In this document: positions 8,559 through 18,281 of the stretch, one piece after another
How positions within the stretch are numbered: position 1 is the first letter of the stretch
Layout of the letters: each line of letters opens with the position of its first letter
Assembly (NCBI GenBank): GCA_903772945.1
Contig: CAICTM010001279.1
Coordinates: 3,134 to 32,516 of the forward strand
From: Seminavis robusta
Lineage: Eukaryota; Bacillariophyta; Bacillariophyceae; Naviculales; Naviculaceae
Length of the DNA stretch: 29,383 bases
Reading direction: 5' to 3'
Notes under the pieces: model-generated
What the model was told of the DNA's origin: nothing
Seen by the model: only the letters and a program-made list of their open reading frames with translations
Databases searched by the model: none
Made by a program: the position numbers and the translations under genes

Positions 8559-9274
8559 CTAGATTCGAAAGGCAACATTAGCCCTTGTACTGTCGTGGGG
8601 GTGTCCTCCAACATGAATCGCCAATGCCTTGCCCGCGCCGCCACCCTGGTACTCTTCCAGCAAAAAGATCACAGCGCCAGAGCATCGACAAAAGGTGTTA
8701 ATGGAGTGCTCAAAACTCAACCCGCGGGCGTGGACCTCTGTGATCTCCCCAGTGTAAATGCAGGTCATGTTTTTTGTTCCATAGACTTCTACCATTTCAG
8801 TTTCTGGTGGCGCAACGGCATCTTCCGGCTCAATGTCGAACGTGCGAAAAACAGCCATGCCAACTTTCTGGCCCACTCCCAACGCAAAACCGTCCGGAAC
8901 CTTCTCGTAGGACAATTGCTTCTTGGTCAGAAAGTGGGTCGCTTCTCTAATATTGATTCCGGCCGTCTTGTCTTTCGATTCCCAAATAAATGATTGCTTC
9001 TTCCTCCTCGGTTCCGTCGGACAACGTGAAAGTGTCTTCGCCTCGCAATGTTCTCCCACCCTCGCCGAACTCAATCGAGAAAGTTTTTGAAGGTCGTGTG
9101 GAGGTGTAAATCTTCGAGGATTTGTAGCGTTCGCCGGACCCGTCGTTCGTAATGTTGTGAAGGGCTGTTACGGGTGTCACTACCCAACGCGATGATTGAG
9201 ACTTGTGGGTGGCTGAACAAGTTTTTCACCACGAAGGAGGCCAGCCTGGCCATAATAAGACTCTTCTGATCCAT
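8559..9274 (-). pseudogene. Broken hypothetical gene in three frames
   Basis: Three overlapping minus-strand frames look like successive pieces of one protein. 9274 downward gives MARLASFVVKNLFSHPQ near its start. A second frame (about 9180-8990) gives ALHNITNDGSGERYKSSK and FSIEFGEGGRTLRGEDTF. A third (about 8990-8559) gives FIWESKDKTAGINIRE and continues to a stop at 8559 with MVEVYGTKNMTCIYTGEI and IHVGGHP. The frame changes fall near 9170-9230 and 8985-9000, the latter close to a purine-rich GAGGAGGAAGAAG run. Either the gene is a pseudogene, or the assembly has indels, or undetected short introns exist; no good GT...AG pair of normal length was found. Function unknown. Confidence 0.45.
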
Positions 9275-9292
9275 CTATCTAATCCGTCATAG

Positions 9293-9475
9293 CTAGAAAC
9301 ACTCGATGCAATTCGCCTTGTAGGTAACCTCGTCGATCAGAGACTGTCGGATGTTTGCCGGTTTATCCACCCACGTGGTCCCTATTCGCTCTCCTCTGAC
9401 AAAATTGATCAACTTCTCATTGCGTTGTTTACCCTTTGTCACCTTCGGTGGCGACTTCGCTTTCTTTTTATGCAT
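9293..9475 (-). CDS. Short basic hypothetical ORF, possible upstream piece of the broken gene
   Basis: The 60-residue frame starts at ATG 9475 with a Lys-rich stretch (KKKAKSPPKVTKGKQRNEK). It continues with FVRGERIGTTWVDKPANIRQ and stops just 19 bp before the next minus-strand fragment (start 9274). It may be the N-terminus of the same broken gene, or chance. No family recognised. Confidence 0.3.
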   Translation of the reverse strand: MHKKKAKSPPKVTKGKQRNEKLINFVRGERIGTTWVDKPANIRQSLIDEVTYKANCIECF

Positions 9476-9897
9476 ATTATAGCTGATGGTGGCATGTTAC
9501 GTTGGCTGCTAATCAAAGTCTCTCTGTTTTGTGGCTTTGCTGTACATGTGAGCGAGGTTGTGGATGCTGAGCCAGGTTTTCTCGAGCTCCCTACTCTAAA
9601 CCCCCCTTATATTTGGTTTTCTCGAGCGAAGTTGGTGCTGGCGCCGTTCATTCGGGAGTTTGAGCAGCCTCATGACGTCAGGATCATGACTGAATACGCT
9701 CATCTGCCCCCACTGACTTTTCTTTGTTCTTTGATGTATGTGTTCGACGGTATCTTCTGACTGTTGGCCTCATCTATCTTATTCTGTGGCTTGAATCGAA
9801 TTTTATACCTCCATACTAGCTAGTGCACAACCAGTTTCATTCTCTAGCTAGCTACGACAGCTAGCTAGTTTTGCAGTCAGTCAGTCAGCCACCCACC
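9476..9897. other. Intergenic region upstream of the ankyrin-like gene
   Basis: No supported gene. It must hold the promoters of the plus-strand gene starting at 9898 and possibly of minus-strand ORFs at its left edge. An AT-rich stretch (CCCCCCTTATATTTGG) lies at about 9601-9616. A cluster of TAGC-type palindromes (GCTAGCTACG, CAGCTAGCTAG) at 9845-9870 and a TCAG tandem (GTCAGTCAGTCAG) immediately precede the ATG. No function can be assigned from sequence. Confidence 0.5.
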
Positions 9898-11748
9898 ATG
9901 GTCCGCCGCTGTCGAAGCATCAGCGACTTTTTAAAGGCCAAATCGGCCAGCAATAATCACTATGTGGGAGAAATGACAGTCCTCAGTGTCAACATTTCGG
10001 CCTTTCAAGTGCGATGGGGCGCGGTGAGAGCACGGATCCGTTCCCATCCTCCGGAAGCCAAGAAGTTGGATGAACATGGTCGGACCGTTCTCTACAAGGC
10101 GTTGTCACGACGCACTGATGACTATCCTTCCACAGTCATGGTCCAAGAATTGGTCGACGCCCACCGCTCGGCCGTGTGGGAAGGCATTGTCGATCTCTAT
10201 ACGAATGGTAATGGTCATGATGACTACTCCACAAACAAACAGCAGCAACGAGAAGGCGCTCAAGTCAACAATTCACCCCTGATAGTAGCAGCGAGAAAAA
10301 GGGCGCCATTGGAAATTCTGCAATGTCTCGCTCATGCCAGACCGTCGGTTCCATCGTTGGACATGGCAGCCATTGTGGCGCTGTGGAATTCCTACAGAGA
10401 TAGTCTCCATGACGGCAGCGACGACCAAATGATAACGAGAATACTCTTGGATGGTGGTGATGATGATGATGATGATGATGAACTGTTTTCCAAGTTGCTG
10501 TTCGTATTACGATACTGCACGGATCCTGGTCAGGCTCTGACGACGACACCCCACGGAAGCAGTTTGCACCGAGCGGCTGCCGCGTCTCAGGATGGTTGTT
10601 CCATCGAGTTGTTTCAAGTCATTCTGGAGAAATTCCACAATCAACTGTCGGCACCAGATCATCAAGGGAGATTGCCACTTCATATCATCCTCATCATTCC
10701 TCGTACTGTTAGCTCGGATGACAAGATGGCGGTGTGGCAGGAACGACAATCGAGGCTGGCTCGTTGCAAGATGCTAGTACAGGAGTATCCGGCAGCGCTG
10801 CGGCACACCGATCATTCCGGTCGGTTGCCACTCCACTGGGCCATTTGCAATCACTGGCATCACCTGCACCTGATGGAGCTACTAGATGTCTTTCCAGAAT
10901 CGATTGCGATACGGGATGGGATATCGCAGCTGTATCCCTTCCAACTGGCAGCCACCCACGATCTGCCACTCACGACAATCTTCCAACTTTCAATGAAGGA
11001 TCTGGACCTGCTTAGCAGGAGAATTCCTTCCCAATCAAAGCCAGTAGCCACAGCAGAACAGGAAAAAGGCAACCATAAAGTGACCCCCGATTGGTCTTTG
11101 GCCACCGTGTCCGCTCCTTTGGGTAGCAAACCAGACGAGGTACTCGTGTCGACTGAACTCCAACAACTTCTGCAGCATGTCAAGAGCAAAAAGGACGATC
11201 CGTTATGGCTGGATCTACAACGTTTTTTAATGTCATCATCATCCAACGAGTGGATTGCCTTGCATGCCGCCATGTCCTTGCCAGAATGTCCCATGGGACT
11301 CATTCGAGTGCTTCTACGAATGTATCCCGCACAGCTGTCCCAACAAGACCGGCGGATGGGCCGCACACCACTGCACTATGCGGCTGCCAATCATGCCAAG
11401 TCGTTGCTGGCCACGACGACGACAACCATGCTGCTCCATGACACAACCAATAACAATCCACCACAAGAAGACTTGCGCACACTGCGTCTCCAAGCCGTAC
11501 TCGAAGCCCATCCAGCGGCGGCTGGCATTCGAGACACCGACGGGCAGTTGCCGTTGCATTTGGCCATTGGCCTGCCTTGTTTGGAATCTCTAGTGCATGC
11601 CTGGCCGGATGCCTTGGTACACCGCGATGGCAAACACGGCATGTTTCCGTTCTTGTTGGCGGCCTGCAGTCCTGCTGCCAGTTTGAATGATGTCTTTCTG
11701 TTGCTGTCGAAAGCACCTCATGTGTTGACCATGGCATGTATGGGGTAG
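9898..11748 (+). CDS. Ankyrin-repeat-like protein
   Basis: An intronless 616-residue ORF starts at the ATG in CCACCATGG (9898), a strong eukaryotic context. The ankyrin-type signature G-(R/Q)-(L/T)-PLH recurs: GRLPLHIIL (near residue 256), GRLPLHWAI (306), GRTPLHYAA (486) and DGQLPLHLAIG (546), plus a degenerate GMFPFLLAA (580). Several repeats have the preceding block with YPAALR, HPAAAGIRD or WPDALVHRD, a style common in large diatom ankyrin families. An Asp run (GGDDDDDDDE, about 186-195) is encoded by a GAT microsatellite. The C-terminus ends shortly after the last repeat. Such repeats bind other proteins; no enzymatic domain is seen and the partner is unknown. It ends tail-to-tail with the MYND gene, 55 bp apart. 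Confidence 0.9.
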   Translation: MVRRCRSISDFLKAKSASNNHYVGEMTVLSVNISAFQVRWGAVRARIRSHPPEAKKLDEHGRTVLYKALSRRTDDYPSTVMVQELVDAHRSAVWEGIVDLYTNGNGHDDYSTNKQQQREGAQVNNSPLIVAARKRAPLEILQCLAHARPSVPSLDMAAIVALWNSYRDSLHDGSDDQMITRILLDGGDDDDDDDELFSKLLFVLRYCTDPGQALTTTPHGSSLHRAAAASQDGCSIELFQVILEKFHNQLSAPDHQGRLPLHIILIIPRTVSSDDKMAVWQERQSRLARCKMLVQEYPAALRHTDHSGRLPLHWAICNHWHHLHLMELLDVFPESIAIRDGISQLYPFQLAATHDLPLTTIFQLSMKDLDLLSRRIPSQSKPVATAEQEKGNHKVTPDWSLATVSAPLGSKPDEVLVSTELQQLLQHVKSKKDDPLWLDLQRFLMSSSSNEWIALHAAMSLPECPMGLIRVLLRMYPAQLSQQDRRMGRTPLHYAAANHAKSLLATTTTTMLLHDTTNNNPPQEDLRTLRLQAVLEAHPAAAGIRDTDGQLPLHLAIGLPCLESLVHAWPDALVHRDGKHGMFPFLLAACSPAASLNDVFLLLSKAPHVLTMACMG

Positions 11749-11803
11749 GTGTAGATTGAATTTGAATTAGAAGAATAGATGGGAGTTGAAATCGTTTACT
11801 TTA

Positions 11804-12619
11804 CTACATGTCATCCAAATTCAATTGCACGGCCCCGGTTGTTGTTTCAAAATACTGCTGTCCCAGCACTTTACAGACACCGTAATCAGGCACCAGTGTC
11901 CCCTTGCCCAACGCCACATGACCACACCGAAATCGCAAGAGCAAGACCACTTCGTTCTGATCGTCGTAATCATTGTTGACCAGGTGTTGGAGCTGGGTTC
12001 TCACTTCTGCCATTTCAAAATCATCGCGACAGACTTCCGAGTCGTACTCGGCCAATGTCAAAAAATGCATCAGCAGAGCTCGCATTTTTATTTTGGGTGC
12101 CATGGGCGTGGGTGTGGAGAGAGTCGCCAACGTGCTGTCCGATTGCAGGAACAAAAATCCTTTTCCCAGTGTCGCGGTGCGATGCACGGCATAGGAACAG
12201 GCATAGATGCGAATGCGACCAAAGAGTTCGTTGCGCACAGTCTCTTTGAAGGCATCGGATTTGATTTGCCACTCTGCACTACTTCTATTGTTGTTGTGGA
12301 CGACCAACTCGAGGCGTGCATACGACGCACAGGCTGCCTTGTGCCCACCACCTCCCTTGCTCACGGCCTTCCAATCCTGAACTTGGCACTCCTTGCAGCA
12401 ATACGACGCTACTTGGCACTGGGCACATTTGGAGAGTTGTTTGGCGGTGGAAGTTTTGCCACATCGAAAACAGACTGGCTGTGAATTTGATGGAACGGCG
12501 TCCTCACTGGCATATCCCAGTTCAATTGTCTGCGTCCACTGGACAATCACCGGGGTCTTTTGGAGATTGTCCACGGCCTGGTTGTTGCTACTGCTACTAC
12601 TGCTACTGGTGGCCGCCAT
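11804..12619 (-). CDS. MYND-type zinc-finger protein
   Basis: A single-exon ORF of 271 residues from ATG 12619. A Ser-rich leader (MAATSSSSSSS) precedes a complete MYND finger at residues 50-97: C50-x2-C53, C65-x2-C68, C74/C75 and C78 (YCCKEC), W83, H93-x3-C97. MYND fingers bind two zinc ions and recruit proline-rich partners. The rest (about 100-271) has no domain I recognise. It includes KIKMRALLMHFLTLAEYDSE and a C-terminal segment with GHVALGKGTLVPDYG, a pattern seen in many algal MYND proteins of unknown role. It is convergent with the ankyrin-like gene and divergent from the YigZ-like gene. SET-domain motifs are absent, so it is not a SMYD methyltransferase. Confidence 0.9.
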   Translation of the reverse strand: MAATSSSSSSSNNQAVDNLQKTPVIVQWTQTIELGYASEDAVPSNSQPVCFRCGKTSTAKQLSKCAQCQVASYCCKECQVQDWKAVSKGGGGHKAACASYARLELVVHNNNRSSAEWQIKSDAFKETVRNELFGRIRIYACSYAVHRTATLGKGFLFLQSDSTLATLSTPTPMAPKIKMRALLMHFLTLAEYDSEVCRDDFEMAEVRTQLQHLVNNDYDDQNEVVLLLRFRCGHVALGKGTLVPDYGVCKVLGQQYFETTTGAVQLNLDDM

Positions 12620-12936
12620 GGTTTCATCTAACTAATCTCAAATAAATGCGACCAAAGACCAAAGAATGAAGGAGGTTGTTGGTGTTGGTTGGTTTGGATC
12701 CGAACAGGTTATCAGGAACAGAAACTATAGTCGGGTAGTTCAGGTAAACAAAAGGTTAACGTTATATTTTTCACCAAATGTTTAAAAATGATAATAATGA
12801 TAAAATTACCGCATCTTCCTCTCAATCCAGCCGGAGTGGAGCGAAGTCCGATGCTCAGCAAAACCTACTCTACCCACGACCATCACATCCTTTAGAAAGA
12901 TTGCCCGTATGGCTAGCTAGCTTGAATTTGGGAGAC
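12620..12936. promoter_or_regulatory. Bidirectional intergenic region between MYND and YigZ-like genes
   Basis: The 317-bp gap separates divergent start codons at 12619 (-) and 12937 (+), so it presumably holds both promoters and 5' leaders. An AT-rich block (CGTTATATTTTTCACC) is at about 12760-12775. An in-frame upstream ATG for the plus gene occurs at 12778. No known binding motif can be assigned. Confidence 0.45.
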
Positions 12937-13743
12937 ATGGCGTCGCTATCATCATCTTCAGTTTCAACATCACCACGTCCACTGATATCAAGGTCACTGA
13001 TCATTCTTGTGATGATCATGAGCATGGCTGGACTGATATCAGCCCTCCGAGGGACCTCATCCTTTAGACCATCCGCCAGTACATGTAGACAACTTCCACA
13101 ACAACGACTGTGTATGAGCAGTGGAGACGCCACTACCATCATTCGCACACTTGAGCCGGGATCTCACATTTCGGAAATGGAAGTAAAAAAGAGTCGGTTC
13201 ATTGGGTATGCCAGCCATGCCAGTAATTGGGACGATGCCAAGGCGTATATTGACACGGTCAAGCAGGAACACCCGAAAGCACGCCATTGGTGTTTTGGAT
13301 TCCAATGCGGAGTAAATCCCGTCACGGAACGATCCTCGGACGATGGAGAACCCACGGGGACCGCAGGAGCTCCCATTTTGGGAGCCATTCAAGGGGAAGA
13401 CTTGTCCGACGTCGTCTGCGTCGTCGTGCGATACTTTGGTGGCATCAAGCTGGGTGCCGGGGGGCTGATACGAGCGTACGGTGGAGCCGCTCGACTAGTT
13501 CTGCGAGAAGCGCCGATACTGGAAACACTTCCGACGGCGTCTTTTCTGGTGGTCCTTCCGTCGAAACATGTGGGTGGTGTCTATGGAGCTGTCGGCAAAG
13601 TGGGAGCCGTAACGACAAGGGAAGAGTATCTTGCTGATGGATCTGTCACTCTGACAATATCTTGTGACTTGGCAGTGTTGGCCAGTCTCAAAGCATCGCT
13701 CAGTGATGCCACCAAAGGAGAAGTGGAGTTCAAAGACGAGTGA
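12937..13743 (+). CDS. YigZ/IMPACT (UPF0029) family protein, probably plastid-targeted
   Basis: 268 residues from ATG 12937. The conserved UPF0029 domain starts near residue 72 (ISEMEVKKSRFIGYA). It includes SSDDGEPTGTAGAPIL (about 133-148) and RYFGGIKLGAGGLIRAYG (about 164-182), the two signature blocks of YigZ/IMPACT proteins, and ends with a small C-terminal domain like DUF1949. IMPACT relatives modulate translation through GCN1/GCN2; the role of the bacterial-type YigZ group is not well defined. The N-terminus has a hydrophobic segment (SLIILVMIMSMAGLISA) followed by GTSSFRPSAS, resembling a diatom plastid presequence with Phe at the expected position. This favours 12937 over the in-frame ATG at 12778, which would add 53 polar residues and hide the signal. 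Ends 405 bp from the convergent cyclase gene. Confidence 0.9.
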   Translation: MASLSSSSVSTSPRPLISRSLIILVMIMSMAGLISALRGTSSFRPSASTCRQLPQQRLCMSSGDATTIIRTLEPGSHISEMEVKKSRFIGYASHASNWDDAKAYIDTVKQEHPKARHWCFGFQCGVNPVTERSSDDGEPTGTAGAPILGAIQGEDLSDVVCVVVRYFGGIKLGAGGLIRAYGGAARLVLREAPILETLPTASFLVVLPSKHVGGVYGAVGKVGAVTTREEYLADGSVTLTISCDLAVLASLKASLSDATKGEVEFKDE

Positions 13744-14148
13744 CAAAACGAGGGCTCTCAGCACGACAGAACCAAGCGACCCCAGCCAGCACACGGACGC
13801 AGATAGCCATGAACAGAATATGGTTCACAAATTCATTGCCAATATATGTGCGGCAATCCACACGAGATATGCCATCTATTTACATGTAAACTTAACTGCA
13901 CCATCGCTCCTTCCGAGTGTGGTGCTGGTGAGGGCACCAGTGGTGGTTCCATGTGAAACCAATCCCCTCCTGGGCCGGGTGCAGCTACTCAAGGCTTTGG
14001 CCCACACTGTGTTGATCCATCCATTGGGGCCATATCCGTTATAAAGCTTTAGTTGGTACCGGTATGAACAGAATAATGTATTCTATAACCATTTATGTAA
14101 AATGCATAATGACGTTGGAGAGGGAACAGGCGACGGCAGCAACCCCTT
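13744..14148. other. Intergenic region between convergent genes
   Basis: 405 bp holding the 3' ends of the YigZ-like gene (+) and the cyclase gene (-). No ORF, repeat or RNA gene is supported. Short AT-rich stretches near 14075-14105 could serve 3'-end processing but no canonical AATAAA is obvious. Confidence 0.5.
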
Positions 14149-17100
14149 TTACACATCTACCGAACGTTCATCCTCCCAACTTTCTCGGTTCCCGAACTTG
14201 TTTTCGTACCGGTTCAAATAATCTTTGACAATCTGTTCCCCTTTCTCAGCCCATTCTCGCCTATTGGCAGAGGCATAGCTCAAGTACTCATGGCTGGAAA
14301 CTCCAAAGACTCCACACGTTTCAAGCTTCTTTGCAAGTGGAATGATGTAGTAGTCAAAGAACCCCAGTTCTCCCTGATACCAACCCTCAGAGGGATCCTT
14401 ATCACTGTGGCCTTCACTGAATGCCTTGTACATCTCTTCAAACAGACGCTCATTCCATTTCTTGTAGACGACCCAGTGTTGCATTGTGTGAGCCACATCA
14501 GAAGCTTGCATAAGATGCTCCAGAACAATGGTGGCTTTCCTGTTGATAGCCTCTGTGGGGTCCTCTTCCAAGAGCAATTCACCAGACTCCTTGGCAAAGG
14601 CTCGGTTCCAGCGGGCCTTTCTCTGAGTACCCAAGTCCTTATCCATAATGTCCGTTGCCATGACCACATTCACGACGATTGACCTGAACCTGTTGAATTC
14701 ATCCATGCTGCTGTAGATGCAGGCATGCAGATCCTTAAAATCACGGTTGGTTACAATCCTCCACGCCAGGTCGACAGAGTTCTGCTCCGCCACACTTTTG
14801 TTCTTGTATTTGGAAGCTAGAGGATGCTCCTCCTTCACCAAAGTGGAGTTGGGAACGCCAGGATGGTCTGCAGACAACAGAGTATACACTTTGTGGTGAG
14901 TATCTACATGCAAATGTGTGGGTGCAGCAGGATCAGCCAGCATCACAATTGTAGGGACTTACCAGCATCATGAATCAAGGCAGAAATGATGCATGCAAAC
15001 TGAGTTAGAGGATCGGAGGTTATCCCAAAAGTGTGATCATGCAGCTCCGCAGCAATTCTGCTTTCGGAAATGTCGCCAACTTCCGTGTCAGATGGAGTGT
15101 CAGTCGTGGAGGCTGGATTGTTGGAGGTGTAGGTAACAATACGACTCATCAGTTTTGTGACACTCATAGTCACATGGCTGGCGTGTTCGAATGAATGAAA
15201 AGGGTTGTCTTGATAAAGTTGAGCAATCTGTGTGACCATCTCAGTGAGCTGTTGCACCGCTGGCTCTGGAACCTTGATCGACTTGGGGTCCACCTGATTT
15301 CGAATAGTCCGGGCATCAAACTGCGGCAAAGCAAGGACATCCTCCACTTCATCAAGGACATTCCTTGGTTCCTTTGTCATTTCAGTGGTGACCTGCCGGC
15401 TCAACTTTGCAGGTGCTTCCCCTAGTGATAGCCGCCGCGCCATGATCTGCTGCAAAAGTTTGACCAAAATGTCAACATTCCACGTGACCAAACGCTTCTC
15501 TTTGCTGGAGATCTTGTTGAAGGCTGGCTTTGCTAGGAGCCTTTCACTGGTGCCCCCAAGGTGAAGAGCCTTGTTAAGTGCGGCGGTTTCTGGCAAGTCC
15601 ACCCCGACGCCTTCGCTACTCTGTGTGTTGTTGGTCATGTTCGAGCCAGTTGCATGGGACTCTGATTGGAGCTTTAGCCAGTAGGTGGTCAAGGCCCCTT
15701 TGCCCTTGGCAATGACTTGATCTTCTCTCTGGGTCAACCACTTCGATCTACCAGCAGACATAAGGATCTCAGCTGTTTCCTCGGAGCAATGAATCCTCCC
15801 AGGTTCCCCAGTTGTCTCCATGCGGCTTGCCGTGTTCATGGTGTCCCCAAACAATTGGAACCGACCCTTATCACCTCGGAGGACTCCTGCAGTGACTGGT
15901 CCACTGTGTAGCCCAATGCGCATTGAAAGATCGCCTGCAAGAAAGATGACAACATGAGACGAGAGCATCGGTTGGCCGTTTACTTGGTGCCGCTTCGGGT
16001 CGACCCACCTGTGTCCGGTCCAAGAGATGTTTCCATTCGGCGAACCAAGGCGAGCATCTTAGTGAGGCAGTCAGTGGCGAATTTCACCATTACAGTAGCG
16101 TGTTCTTTTCGTGGATCAGGGAGTCCGCATACGGCTACGTAGCTGGAGTCGAGTCAACGTGTAGGTTAGTAAGCGACGAAAACCAAAGCAGTTGCAGCCT
16201 GCATTCCTGCACCTACCAATCCCCCACAGTCTCCACCTTGAAGACTCGACGTCGCTTGGCAATATTGTCAAAGCTGTGATACAAAGTCTATAATTGGAAA
16301 GTAACGGGTCACCGTAAGATTCGATTCCTCCATGGCGACTGTCAGTTCATGGTGTCTACTTTGCGTACGTACCTCCAAGAGAGTGAATACTTGAGCGGGC
16401 TCCCGTGTTGAGCTCCAGGCTGTGAATCCAACCAAGTCACCAAACATAATTGTCCTGCGTACACCGGTGCACAGTATTCGGATTGTGAGTGAGTCCATCG
16501 CTGCATCACACAAGCACGGGTGGCGCAACCAATGCAACTTACGTTTCTGGGAATAGATCGGCAATAGGTTTGGATCCGAAAATGTATTCGCTGGCGTACT
16601 CGTTTCTCGTGCCGTCGGGTCCTTCCTTGATTCTTCCATCGTTCATAAAGGCCTCCGTCGATGAGGCTCTATGTTGGGCCTTGTTGAGTTCAGTTTCGGC
16701 ATCATCCAGTAATCGATCTCTCACGTTGGCGGGAAAGAGCGAAGTGACAATGGCATTGGTCTTGGCAGCAGACCTCATCACCATGGCTTGACGCCTCTGC
16801 ACCAATACATCATACATGACAAAACCCAAGGCCGTGACCAGGAAGCAGGCAAAGACAGCGATCGAATAGTTCAGAGGGTTGGAAGTTAAGAAAGGATCTC
16901 GCCATTGGGTGGATGGGTAGATGTGTGCATAGTAGTGGCAGAACTCATGGCCGCTGTCCTTTTCCATGGCAATATCTGGTGCAAACTCAAACGTGTCCTC
17001 CAACTTGTCGCTATCAAGGCCAGTGTCATGTAGGTTTCCTTCTCCAAGGTATACCGGTTTGTGCCCAAAGAGTTCATAGGTGAACGTCTGGTTGCAGCTG

Positions 17101-18281
17101 CTCTCCAAGACCACAAAGATGCCTTGTTCGGTGCTGGGAAGGACATCTGTAAAGAAGGTCCCCCATCGGAGAAACGCCGAAAGAAACGCCACGGCAGTGC
17201 GGTTGGTGGTCAAGGTGTCATAGACCGGTTCCAGCATGTAGCTGTGTGGCTCTTCCTGTTCTGCAGGATCAAATCGAAAGTCATAGTTGGTTTCCAGATA
17301 AGTGGCATCCACCACGGTTGTGATCACCGGATGATCCGCCGCCAGCATGCCATCGACAAAACCGGTAAAGGCCGGATACGTTCGCAGGTCCAGGTTGACT
17401 TGTGTGGCATAGTCACACGGCGGTGCTCTTTGCCAAATCGGAGCGTACATGACCGACTCGGAGACGCGTTGACGGGGAGCATAGGGATCCTTTTGATACT
17501 CCCAGATATAGGGTGTAATGCCCGTGACATTCCACCGTACAGTCTCGTCGTGTACATAGGTTGTCTCGTGATAGTCTAGCTCGTACAACTCTTTGTGGAC
17601 CACATGGTCGTAGACATGCGCTTCTGCCATCCACCCCTGGTTGTTGGCACTAAAGGTGCTCCAGTTATCGAGATCCTTGGGGTAGACGAGAGGATTGATA
17701 GACACTGTGTGGGCGCCAGTCTCTTTATTGGACAGGATTCCCCTGACTTGGAAATCAGGAAAGGCCACAAAGGGCCAGGTCATGTTCTGATCTCGAGCGT
17801 AGGATGTCAGAGAAGCCCCAAACCGCTCCAAGTTGTTGACCACGTAGTCTGCTCTTAGCTGCGAGAACTCGGCAATCTCATTGGCAATGTTATGAAACTG
17901 TAGACACAAAAGAAGAGAGGCGGGGTAGAGTTAGAGGACAGGAGATCAGACCAGATCAGAAGCATTTGACTTGTCTTGTCTTACCTTGGCATGGTACTCT
18001 CTGTTCTCTTGGTCTCGTATGATCTTGTAGGTGACAATGCTGCACAACAGGGCCACTGTGACAATGACCGAGAACAGGGCAAACTTGGATCGATTGATCC
18101 GGGTAGTCTCGGAGCCTGCCAAAGAGAACTTGGAGGCCTCCTCAGCGTAGCAACTGCGGCCAGAGGTATCATCGCAGCCGCTGCTAGTAGTGCTGTGTCT
18201 CATAGAGGACTTGTCTTCCATGTCTGATTCAGGGACGGCCTTCATGGCGGTGCCCATGGTCGTGATGTTCTGATCGTTCAT
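14149..18281 (-). CDS. Receptor-type nucleotide cyclase fused to cyclic-nucleotide phosphodiesterase
   Basis: Seven exons: 17985-18281, 16543-17897, 16373-16454, 16217-16287, 16009-16142, 14963-15934, 14149-14867. All introns are GT...AG, 74-95 bp, and splicing keeps frame, giving 1209 residues. Order: cytosolic N-terminus; membrane span about 67-88 (FALFSVIVTVALLCSIV); a ~350-residue extracellular region, a likely sensor, with several NxT/S sites; second span about 443-466; class III cyclase about 551-735; linker; 3',5'-cyclic PDE about 850-1190. Cyclase metal Asp D557 and D601 (44 apart), E597 at the guanine-type position, Q673 where guanylate cyclases have Cys, N680/R684 for the transition state. 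PDE: H893, H897, H968-D969, D1094 and invariant Q1134. It should synthesise a cyclic nucleotide, probably cGMP, and also hydrolyse it. Diatom receptor guanylate cyclases with this architecture are implicated in pheromone response. Confidence 0.93.

Noticed and set aside
10103-10140. CTGATGA core suggesting another hammerhead
   Set aside because: Located inside the ankyrin-like coding sequence, with no GAAA partner or flanking complementary stems.
10860-11737. Several minus-strand frames of 80-170 codons opposite the ankyrin-like gene
   Set aside because: The plus frame has repeating PLH motifs and a strong start; the minus frames have no domain and erratic composition.
12778-12936. Upstream in-frame ATG for the YigZ-like gene
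   Set aside because: The added 53 residues are polar and low in conservation signals, and they would mask the presequence starting at 12937; kept only as an alternative start.
15935-16008. Reading through of the cyclase exon 6 frame into intron 5 (upstream ATG at 15968)
   Set aside because: Good GT...AG sites restore the continuous cyclase domain (LGPDTGDLSMRIGLHSG), so the frame extension is intronic.
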